NCBI GenBank assembly: GCA_963966185.1 | Contig: CAWZYM010000308.1 | Coordinates: 723,501-787,500, forward strand | Reading direction: 5' to 3' | Length of the DNA stretch: 64,000 bases | Origin: Rhabditoides inermis | Taxonomy: Eukaryota > Nematoda > Chromadorea > Rhabditida > Rhabditidae | Part shown: positions 35,801-45,000 of the stretch, one piece after another | Numbering within the stretch: the first letter of the stretch is position 1 | How the letters are laid out: each line of letters begins with the position of its first letter | Notes under the pieces: model-generated | What the model was told of the DNA's origin: nothing | What the model saw: the letters and a program-made list of their open reading frames with translations, nothing else | Databases searched by the model: none | Program-made: the position numbers and the translations under genes

Positions 35801-35870
35801 GCCAGGGGGTAGGCAGAGACACGTCTCGGGTGGCGCGGCAGCCATCGCACACCACAGACGATTCGAGTAG
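19783..35870 (+). CDS. Large disordered Ser/Arg/Pro-rich protein, weakly AKAP2/MISP-like C-terminus
   Basis: Exons: 19783-19837, 20762-20841, 21017-21151, 21297-21482, 21637-21726, 21987-22103, 22282-22413, 22761-22866, 23687-23756, 23904-23946, 24118-24219, 25581-25658, 26114-26188, 28040-28142, 28282-28343, 28600-28719, 28991-29106, 29212-29336, 34606-34697, 34838-34951, 35010-35121, 35171-35262, 35357-35421, 35515-35581, 35787-35870. They sum to 2421 nt (806 aa), start MTQEKSAAMIRRRSPVQ, stop TAG, all phases agreeing. The N-terminal two thirds is low complexity, with repeated S-P and R-x-x-S sites and polyproline runs (near 22805, 28660), suggesting SH3/WW or profilin contacts. The C-terminal part has a charged helix (GESLIAAEIRASREREEELR, then RRSRSELGLPTLE) that recalls the REREEELR..GLP module of AKAP2/MISP actin-associated proteins; this link is tentative. 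Introns host a nested TTAA element, an antisense gene and a 5.1-kb TIR element. Two alternative first exons are proposed at 23404 and 23522. Confidence 0.72.
22508..22634 (+). other. Possible cassette exon that does not fit the frame
   Basis: After an ATAG acceptor there is a coding-like open stretch (RVRRPLSMTTPSEGLISLAA ... YLESSPIQLRR) ending in a GA run. It joins upstream in phase 0, but the only nearby donors (22635 or about 22645) leave 1 or 2 nt, while the next exon at 22761 needs phase 0. Skipping it keeps the 806-codon frame intact. It may be a regulated or decayed exon. Confidence 0.35.
23404..23588 (+). promoter_or_regulatory. Two proposed alternative first exons and their promoter region
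   Basis: ATG at 23404 opens MSVRLAI and stops at a GTGAGT donor at 23426; ATG at 23522 opens MKVSVAMRFPATQLNV and stops at a GTGAGT donor at 23589. Both leave one spare nucleotide, exactly the phase of the regular upstream exon (22761-22866), and all three therefore fit the acceptor at 23687. The preceding 23050-23400 is richer in G+C with CT-rich runs, as promoters in this window tend to be. Confidence 0.45.
24230..25515. mobile_element. TTAA-site MITE with tRNA-like part, interrupted by a foldback element
   Basis: Flanked by TTAA on both sides (24230-24233 and 25512-25515). The terminal inverted repeats are AGGAACAGTGGCGACT, 16 of 16 matching. Inside the right end, read on the minus strand, lies a tRNA-like box (GCGGGTTCGATTCCGGTTA) with a weak A-box upstream. 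Between about 24283 and 25203 a second element is inserted: foldback arms at 24283-24395 and 24470-24600, a CT tract, then a GC-rich module ending in the hairpin AGAGAGGGCGCTGCGCGCCC. The TTAA duplication and short TIRs are as in piggyBac-type elements. It sits in an intron of the 19783-35870 gene. No transposase is encoded. Confidence 0.85.
26297..27589 (-). CDS. Secreted cysteine-rich preproprotein, nested antisense in an intron
   Basis: Six exons join to 615 nt (204 aa) in frame: 27536-27589, 27358-27460, 27168-27261, 26749-26843, 26519-26609, 26297-26474. Residues 1-20 are a signal peptide (MAFLRNLAVLAVLAACAC). A short Ala/Glu-rich pro-segment ends in TGTRVKR, a furin-type site, directly before QGGGCGCGCCCC. 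The next 45 or so residues are about half cysteine, in CC, CCC and CCCCC runs spaced by R, P, Q and V. A second basic site (GGGGRKRRSL) closes the Cys core, and a Glu/Gln/Lys-rich acidic tail ends in EEKPAFL. The arrangement suggests export and proteolytic release of the Cys core, either as a metal-binding or a heavily disulphide-linked matrix or peptide factor; no known family was recognised. The whole gene lies between host exons 26114-26188 and 28040-28142, on the opposite strand. Introns are GA/CT microsatellites. Confidence 0.8.
26611..26745. repeat. GA microsatellite (intron of the nested gene)
   Basis: (GAGG)n and (GA)n runs on the plus strand form an intron of the antisense gene. Confidence 0.85.
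27262..27345. repeat. CT microsatellite (intron of the nested gene)
   Basis: (CT)n tract between nested-gene exons 27168-27261 and 27358-27460. Confidence 0.85.
27786..27935. repeat. GA microsatellite upstream of the nested gene
   Basis: (GA)n, GAAA and GGGGGAG runs in the host intron about 200 bp upstream of the nested gene start. The 27600-27780 stretch between is GC-rich and probably carries the nested gene's promoter; it includes TATATACG at about 27643. Confidence 0.7.
29107..29211. repeat. CT microsatellite forming an intron
   Basis: A GTCAGA donor, about 80 bp of (CT)n, and a CTCAGTCAG acceptor make up the entire intron between exons 28991-29106 and 29212-29336. Confidence 0.85.
29737..30922 (-). 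pseudogene. Unidentified multi-exon gene with frame breaks, inside the TIR element
   Basis: Exons with good splice sites: 30855-30922, 30643-30774, 30371-30475, about 30226-30295, about 30025-30148, about 29887-29953 and a last exon near 29737-29790. The first three join in one frame (it includes RFCLEDNDMGVASSPRRVFLLE and ends with a Cys-containing KDSCKENAKCNSTCGVGFEY). The fourth exon has two TAA codons in that frame, while its most protein-like frame (REAARVALERVMDYRRVYRS) is shifted; the fifth exon changes its most protein-like frame midway. The downstream end (EDVMEKREFPLLSTMIEDK) is in phase with the first exons. No start codon was found upstream. I do not recognise the family. It is most simply a decayed gene copy carried by the surrounding element; unrecognised alternative splicing cannot be excluded. 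Confidence 0.45.
33412..33690. repeat. GA low-complexity tract
   Basis: About 280 bp of purine-only GA/GGGGAGAGAG sequence on the plus strand. All open frames across it are repeat artefacts. Confidence 0.9.
33724..34092 (-). CDS. Hypothetical 122-aa open frame with C-terminal hydrophobic helix
   Basis: A single uninterrupted frame from Met at 34092 to a stop at 33724. The central part (TWRITGSTVPATCSLLALEF, then TFYNGCRDVNLSV and TLHVGS) looks like an extracellular beta-rich fold with two Cys, and the C-terminus has a hydrophobic helix (FLCFISVVVFLISAV) followed by NQFNSMK. It has no clear signal peptide, so a 5' exon may be missing or the frame is a gene fragment. It lies in the 5.1-kb TIR element between a GA tract and the right terminal repeat. 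Family unknown; a chance frame is possible. Confidence 0.3.
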   Translation of the reverse strand: MKYSIIFPCPRVVGPPSLFSRRTRQARSTWRITGSTVPATCSLLALEFEESSENGVEPAEYTFYNGCRDVNLSVRPSTPTLHVGSRQEGITDRYFTQTEPFLCFISVVVFLISAVNQFNSMK

Positions 35871-36074
35871 GAGAGGAACGGACTGACACATCCGAGAGAG
35901 ATGACAGATGATGACAGATACCATAGCCATTTGTACACACATGCTCACACTCACACCGCACCAATGCAATACTATTATATTCGAATATTATGGATACGAC
36001 AACGAATAAATAGTTTTCGATACAACAAATTGTTCGGTTATCGTGTCATGTGTACGCACTCCATCCGGGAATCT

Positions 36075-39000
36075 TTACTTGACCTTGATCCTCTCGACGG
36101 CGCCGATAGCAGCGAGGAGGGCTCGGAAGAGGGAGTGGTCGACAGGACGCCCCTCATCCATGTCCACAATGGATAGCACCAGCCTCTCGCAGCGCACACC
36201 TGCAAACCATCAATCCCCCATGAAGACTAATATTTGCCATGGTGTCTGTCTGTCTGTCATTCTTTCCGGAGAGATATCTCTTTTCAAAGTATACCCTATT
36301 TGCTGGTTTCTTTCAGAAATTTCTTCAATACCCTTTTCGATTCCAGCATGGGGCCGGGTTGGCCAAGTGGATAGCGTCACAGCTTGCTAAGTGAACGGTC
36401 GCTGGTTCGATTCCCCTCGCGGGCAATTGTTCTGCCGAATTCCACTACCTCCCGGTGGGGCGCGTGAACCCACTCTCACCCTCTGAGAGCCCTACCATCG
36501 GCGGCGGCAGTCTTTCAACATCTTCCATCACGCCTCGCATCCGGAACTGGTCACTTCGCGATGTTCACGCCCATCTACCATGAACAGTCAGGACTCGCGC
36601 CGCACTGTTCCAGCCAAGGAGCCCCAATACCCCACTGTAGGATTGTGTGTGCTTTCAGATAACCCATCATGTTACTATTGTATGTACATGTCGGAATCAG
36701 GCTGATAAACAAAACCCGAGAACGCAAATTCCAAATTTCTCGTCAATAGCGATCTTCTGATCATAGTTATCACCTAATCTCTTAAAGGTACCCTCTGAAC
36801 TCATCACTTTAAATTTGCAATTTGTGTTGTTTGTTTGTTCAATCTCTTCAATAGAAACATAATTGGTCCATTAATAGGTCGCCCGCTCCCCTCGTTCATC
36901 GTACGGCGAGAGAGAGATAGGATGTAGAGGAAAACAGTGTAGAGGAGAGAGAGAGAGACGGGAGTGTAAATTTGTAAAATATAAAATGAGTGAGAAAGAA
37001 GTAGGAGAGAGATAGTTAGAAAAGACAAAAATTGAAAAAGATACATAATACAAAATACATATAGAACTTCACGTGGATCTCACCGCAAGAGTCATTAGAG
37101 AGCAATCACCTTTTAAAAATACAAGATGAACTAATCTTCTATTTTTCTATTCTTGTATGCGCGACAGCGCGCTGGAGCGCTAGTCAAATACAATAACATC
37201 CTCTTCGTTGTGATACACATATCATGGTACCACCACAATTATCAATAGAAGCACCCTTGATGATTAACCGAATAACGTGTCAACGATCAACCCCACTCTA
37301 CAGTGACCCACCTCGCAGCGCGTCGATCCAGTCGTCCAAGTCGTGCTCGTTCACATCCACATCATACAACTCCACCACGCCAATCTGCAAACACACTACT
37401 CTACTAATCAAAGCAAATCAAATCATTCTGATATATCCTAATCCCAAGGAGCGACGTAAGCTCGAAAAATTCTCCTATTGAAACCCTAAGGAGCGACAGC
37501 ACATCCAACTATTCTTCTATCGTGATCCTAAAGAGTGACATCACATCAAACTATTCTTCTATCGTAATCATAAGAAGCGACAACACATCAAACTATTCTC
37601 CTATCGTAATCCTAAGGAGCGACATCACATCAACCTATTCTTCTATCGTAATCCTAAGGTGCGACAGCACATCAAACTATTCTCCTATCGTAATCCTTTT
37701 TTTAGAAGACTATAGCTTTCATAAAAACCTTGAAATATGAGATTTCATCGATTTAGAGCCGAGTTATGGTCAAAAACGTCGATGACTGCCTCCAGCGAGT
37801 GTCTGGACTTTGAAATTTTTGACTGTTACTTTCTATGTAAAGTATGCCTAAACCGAAACGAGGGCAGCTGATTTTTTGATATGTTGAACAGTAGGTTAAG
37901 AACTTTCAATTTCTACCTTATGAAGTAAATCCGAGTGGAGGACCTATAACACCTCCCTCGTAAGGAGCGACAGCACATCAAACTCTTCTCCTATCGTAAT
38001 CCTAAGGATCGACAACACATGAAACTACTCTCCTATCGTAACCCTAAGGAGCGACAGCACATCAAACTATTCTTCTATCGTAATCCTAATGAGCGACAAC
38101 ACATCAAACTATTCTCCTATCGTAATCCTAAGGAGCGACAGCACATCAAACTATTCTTCTATCGTAATCCTGAGGAGCTACATCACATCAAATTATTCTT
38201 CTACTTATCGTAATTCTAAGAAGCGACGTCAGATCAAAATATTCTCCTATCGAAACCCTAAAAAGCGACAGCACATCAAACTATTCTTCTATCGTAATCC
38301 TAAAGAGCGACAGCACATCAAACTACTCTTCTATCGTAGTCCTAAAGAGCGACATCATATCAAACTATTCTCCTATCGTAATCCTAAGGATCGACAACAC
38401 ATCAAACTATTCTTCTATCGTAATCCTAAAGAGCGACAGCACATCAAACTACTCTTCTATCGTAGTCCTAAAGAGCGACATCACATCAAACTATTCTCCT
38501 ATCGTAATTTCAATTATTTATCATTGCGTATTCAGAAAACATATGGGGACAAAAATGTGTGGCTGTAATAAGTGGTGCAACGTATTTGTGATTAAGATCA
38601 AATCAAAGAATGGTAAAACAGATACAAATGCGTATGGGACAATACAACAGACATATGTATATGAAATGAATGTACTCTGTTACATATACTGGGGAGACCG
38701 TACCCGTATCGATCAGGAAGCGCGGATGCGAGATGGTTCAATCATGCATTTTCTAACCTCCTCTTTGAAAGAACCGGTGTCTCTGATAGCTATAATGTTA
38801 GATGGTAAGGAATTCCATATTCGAAACTTGCGGTGAATGAATGTCTGTGTTCTAACGGACGGATCAAAAGAGGGTACGATTCGGTGGCAGTGAGAGTGTC
38901 TCGATGATGTGGATATGATATTATAGATGGCGGATGAGTCAAAGACGGTGCGACCGTGTACAATTTTATGTATGTAGGCAATATCATTGACTGCTCGTCG

Positions 39001-42000
39001 TGACTCGAGAGTCTCCAAGCCTAGCAGGCAGAGTCTGGCAGAGTATCCTAGATTGAAAATGCCATTTCTATGGCAGATTCGTCTGGTGAAATACCGTTGA
39101 ACGCCCTCAATAAGATTCACTGAGCGCACATCGGTGGGATTCCAGAGCTCAGTACAGTACTCCAGCTTACAGCGATAATATGTCACAAATGCTTTGCAAA
39201 GAGCGGCTAAGCTGCGAGTACGGTATGCTCTTAGGAAGTCATTGATTCCCCAAAGTGTGCGATCGACAATGCGTTTAATGTAGTCATCGAAAGAAAGGCG
39301 AGTAGAGATATACACACCAAGATCTTTAACACACTCAGGGGTTTCTAGAGTCACTGTGCCAAGTGAATATGCATACAGCGGATTTCGCTAATCCTAAGGA
39401 GCGACATCACATCAAACTATTCTTCTATCGTAATCCTAAGGAGCGACAACACATCAAACTATTCTCCTATCGTAATCATATGCGAGTGACAGCAAATAAA
39501 ATTATTATCTTATTAAAATCATAATTCTAAGGAGTTACATCATTTCTCGTGAACTGCAGAATTAGCTGATCACCGCCTGACGTTATCGAGTGCGGTGATG
39601 TAGGGTGTGAAGAGGCGATCGAGGCGAGCTCGCGTGTCGATGCGAACGGGCGCGTGGATGGACGCAATCCAGTCCTGCTCCAACCACAGGTCAACGTTCA
39701 AGAACAGGTCGAGTCGGTCGCAGACAGACGCGAATGCCACTACGGCTCGCGTCCTGTAATTGAGCCAAGTTGACATTATCTGTTAAAAAGTACTTGCGTA
39801 AAGATATTAAGTTTGTCTTGACCCAATTCAACAAAAGCGCATGCATAAAACGTTTACAAATACTAAAACAAACCTGCGCTTCTCTCTTCCCCCCCCCCCT
39901 CTCTCTCCTCTCTTCTCTCTCTCCGTCTTCTCTCTCTCTAGACGTGTGACGTTATTCATTTGTATTGTTATATTTCATCTGTTAGTGTCCACTGTCCGTT
40001 ATGCGCAGGTTTGTGTTAGTATTTGTAAACGTTTTATGCATGCGCTTTTGTTGAATTGGGTCAAGACAAACTTAATATCTTTACGCAAGTACTTTTTAAC
40101 GGATAATATATGTGCTTTTGTTGAATTTCATAGAAATTTCTTCTCTTTCTGATTCCCAAGCTCTGTCGTTAATTAGTACGCATAGAACTATTATGTGACA
40201 CATTTTATGATGTGACGCACAATGTTGTGTGTATATGTAACTATATTTTTTTCTTGGTATTGTATAGAAACAATTCTAATCGACACTTCTCTGAATTTCG
40301 GTCGCCGTGGCTCTCTCGCGATTTCTCTGCGCGCCCTGCCCGCCTGCCGGGAGAGAGAGCTAGCCAGAGTGACCGGAACACAAAACAACGCAAACCCGGC
40401 GCGAATTAGACGCTGGCGGCGGCGAGGCGAACTACACTCAAAGTGCTAGTTGGAGAACACGCGCAGAAAACGCCGAGAGAGTACGCTTTCGGCAGAGAGT
40501 CAGCGTTACCGGACACGACTTCCACCCACCCACCCACCCACCCACCCACACGCTGGCCTCTCACCTCATGGGTGCGCGAGATCGCTCATAACTTCTTTCG
40601 GAGAAAAGATACAAAGATGCCATCAATTAGTGATCTGGCCTACGGAACTGTGCGAATCTAACTAACATGAATTGGATGAGTTCACATTCCTGCTAACATG
40701 ATTTATGGATAGAGCTTCTTGAAAATTCTGGCGCGAGCCCTATCCTAAGCCAAAAGAGAGGGCGCTGCGCGCCCTCTCTAATTTCATTTTCTGGAATCAC
40801 GCAATCAATTAATGATTATTTTTGGTAGTGGTTTGTTACACCGACTTTCAACAAATCTCACATGAAAATGCGGCTGTACACGCGCACAATGGGGAATCGA
40901 AGGGAGAGCGCGCCGAGCGTCGACGCAACAGCAATCAGCTGAAAGAAGGCGAGGAGGATAGGAGGAAAACGTGCGAAGGAACTGCTTCTCACACAGCAAA
41001 CATAAAAATAAAGGACCTTATGACATTTCTTTAAAAGTAACTTCTTTACCAGGTGGATTTTCTTCCTACTATCGCCAAGAGGGATGAAGGCATATAGTCT
41101 GCGCCAAAGCGATAGTTTTCGATCTACCTCGCTTGCAGTTCGAAATACGGTGCCATAACCGTCTGCCTCTCTTGTTTTGCGCGCTATTGCCGAGAGCTGA
41201 CTCTCCGTCTTCCTCTGATCTACCCCATCGCGCACTACTTATTGCGAGCGTAAAGCTGTATAATAGTACTCATCAGCAACCCACATTCTCATCCATGGCG
41301 CTGCCGCAATAGAACGAGAGACACTCGATGCTCTCCAGCTTGCGCAGCCACACCTCAAATCAAGTTACAGCCAGTCAATCAATCAACCAAGACATGCAAA
41401 ATCACGGACCATGTCTCCGCCAAACGTGAGCGGGTTCATGAATGTCTGGGTGTGGATGGCGACGGTGAGCTGCTGAGTCAGCGACGGGAGAGAAGAATAT
41501 GAAACAGAGCACATGCACTCAGGTAAAGTCATACACCGTGTACTACACAATGAGTTTCCTACGCAGCTCTACACGGTGGTGTAGAAATAGCTACACACCA
41601 CGACACCAGTGTAAAAAGTTGGATCTATTTTTGACACGGTGTAGAGAAGTGTGGGGATATTACACGTGTGTAGGGGTGTGTAGCGGTTTCAAAATGCAGA
41701 GCCGGGGTTGTGGCTCTTCTGGAAGGGAGGAAAGGAGAATGTGGGAAGCTGAGAGTAGATTGGCAACATTTTTTCAAGAATGTTTGAAGTTTTAGATGCG
41801 AAAGTTTGTTTTGCGGGTGAGCGTTGTGGACATGTTTTGTTTGCTTTAATAATATCTCTATAATATTATCTTTCGTTGTGATCACTTTTTGTACTATTAA
41901 TTTCCTTTTAATATTAAATTAATCACTTGAAACGTATTTCTAAAAAAAAAATAGTGTTTGCAACAGTGTTGCACGGCAATACACTATGTAATGATGACAT

Positions 42001-45000
42001 CAATCTGGCTGTGCCGGCGTGATTTTGTTTATTTCCTTGTTCTATGTTGTTTTTATAATATAATTTGTGTTCTATTGTCTTTAATAATTTGTGTCATTAC
42101 TATGTTCACGTGCTGTATGAGTTTATTTCGCTCGCCGCACTCATTTCGTCGCGTTATTGCTCGAGTTGTAATTTCGTAGTTTTTGTTGTTGTTTTGTATT
42201 GCGTGTTGTTTTATTAGTTCGCAACGTGTTCTACATGTTTATTGTTATTTGTTTCAGGATCAAGTCGGTCTAGTCGGTCTAGACCATCACTGACCACCTC
42301 AAGATCCAGCTTCTCATCAGGAGCTATCTGGTGCGTTAAACTGTGATTATTTAATTCCCGTCTAAAAATCCAAATCGTGACTCCACTCCCAAAAGGATAC
42401 GGTAGTGTGTATAGAGCGCACATATGTGGTAGGAGTGATGAAAATAGTGAGTTGGTGGAAAAGACGCGCGCGCAATTGCGCATGTTTTTGCGAACGAAAC
42501 TTCATAAAACTATATATTTTCTGAAAGCTCTTTTCACACCGAATCTGTTCCATCACTTATTAACTTCATTAGTTTTGTGGTTTAAGCACACCTTCAAAAA
42601 CTGTGTTTCATGTGTGTTGTGGATGCTACTGCAATACATATGTTCGATTTGCAAGTCATTTATATGATTGATATAAATATAATTCAAATCTAAACGTATA
42701 ATACAACATAAAAAATACACAACGCGACGCGGATACTGGAAAGGAGCGACAAACACATGGGCTGAACGGCGGAAACACGGACGACAATTGGGTGAGTATT
42801 TACAATATAAATAGATGTGTAATTATGAATGTGTGATCTATTCGTTTCGATGTCTATGACAATAGAAGGGGGTATCAGTGGAATCGAGATAGGCGGGTAT
42901 GTCGCTAGGGAGGACAGACAGACAGTTGGGGTTGGAGTGGAACCACCATTTGCACGTCTCGCACTGTATCCATTGATCCTCCCCGTCCTTCAGTTCACAA
43001 ACACCATTTTCTTCGTTGCAGCCTCCACACTGCTTCTGCTGCATCACGGTGATGAGCGACTTCGCAGGAGGAAGGACGGTCTTCGGTCGGCCGGCACGAC
43101 TGGCTCGCTGCCTCGCAGGAATCACTGCAAAGGTAAACCATTTAACCGTTGTTTATGTCATGTATTCACGTTGAATGTCTAAGTAAACAGTACCTGGTCT
43201 GTTGTAGTCTCGTTGCTTTCCAGGAGTGTTCTTCTCACACGGGCGCTTCTCGGGCACGGATGCACAGTCGTCTCCCTCTCCTCCCTCTTCTCCACTTCCC
43301 CCTGCTTCCTCCACGCACAGACGCTTCCTCGACGGACTCGTTGGGAACAACTGAATTGGTACGTCATATTTGTACTTCACTTAATATCGTACCTTGTTCT
43401 CCTTTGTCCATCCGTTACGAGTGAGTGTCTCCCCGCACTGTTCGATCATCTTGCTGTAGTCGCTCATGTCGTCTCCTTGTCGTACCTGAAACATGTACTA
43501 TCCCACTGTTTTTTTTTGTCAAAAGCACTAAAACGACTCACTTTCCGGAGCATCTGTTGTAGAATAGCCTCCATGTTGCGCTTCTGATTGAGTTCTTGTA
43601 GGTGCCTTCGCCTCTCCTGCTCCTTGGGATTGACAAGAGGAAGAGGTGTAGTGGAACGAGAGCGATGCGGAGATAGAAGAACCGGGGTCAATGAACTGGG
43701 ACCTACAAAGACACAGGTAACAGCGATTCTCTCCTTGTCACTTACCGTAGAACGTGTCTCCGCTAATTCCGTCGTCCGCATCCGCATCCATCATGTCCAG
43801 AGACATATCCATTCTTCCAGTGTCTGCAGGCGACGTGGCTCGGGAACGCTGCAGATCGTCGGCGACCAGATCCTTCATCTCCTCATCCAACTCATCCTCC
43901 TGAATCAAGCGCTATCAAGGTACACTAATCATCCACATACCTCGTATATCTTGGGTTTGATCTCCATTGTAGGGTCTCGCAGGACTAGCTGGTGCTGCAG
44001 TGCGTGCACGTGGCGGCAGACGACGTCTCCAATCACTCCGTCGGAGCAGTCGCAGGAGAAGACGTGCGGGCAGACGTGACAGCCTGGCATCCGACAGTGC
44101 TCCGCACATAGCTGCAAGTAGTGGTGAGTGAAGTTTCTCCACCCTCTACTATACCTGGTCATCACATTGATCTTGTAGGCGAGTCTGCGCCTTGCCGATC
44201 TTCCACGTCTTCTTGTCAACCTCGGTGAACCAGGAGTCGCTCTCGCTGTCCAGGTAGGTCTTCACTGCTTCGCGATGATGCTTGCCCGTCTCGCACACTC
44301 GGTAGCTACGGTAGCCATGCGGATTCATCATCTGAAGAAAGATATTTGATCAGCGATGAATAACAAAGTGTATTACCTGTATCTTGTATGATTTTTCAGC
44401 GGACTCGAGGTATTCTACGATCTGGATATACGCCGCATCCATTCGCTGTGTCACCCGTCCACCCAGGATCTGAACGACATGTGAGTTTTGGGTCAGATAG
44501 ACTGTATTTTGTTGTAAAACTCACGTGATACTTGATATAGCGATTCTTATTCTCGATCATCATGTTCACATTGAGACCGGTCCCTTTCCTAAAACAAAGT
44601 TTGATCATAATGATTGAAGTGAGCTCAATCTCACCTGGCATACGTAGCCCACATACTATGCTTGTCTTCCCATTCACTTTCAAAGTAGTTTTTGAGAGTA
44701 ACTAGATCGTGACAATCCATATAGCGGTGAAGCTCGTGTAGTGCATCATGAAATTCTTCTTCGGAAGGCATGCTTAATAGTGACGTGGGATGTTATGTTT
44801 AGTATTGGGATACTCACTACATACAGTGTAGCATGAGAAAGAAGGCGCCGCTTCCAACAGAAGTGAGTCCGCAGTGCTTCTTCATAGCCCGACTGACATG
44901 CCAAGCACACATCAAGCGGAGAGGGTAGGGGGGAGGAGGCTCATTCTTCATGAGAGCGACGTCTTGAATGGCCTCCAACCACGCGCTGTAGAACACGGTA

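Noticed and set aside
36352..36430. Functional tRNA-Ser(GCT)
   Set aside because: A- and B-boxes are present but acceptor and anticodon stems do not pair, and a 290-bp body follows; a SINE is more likely.
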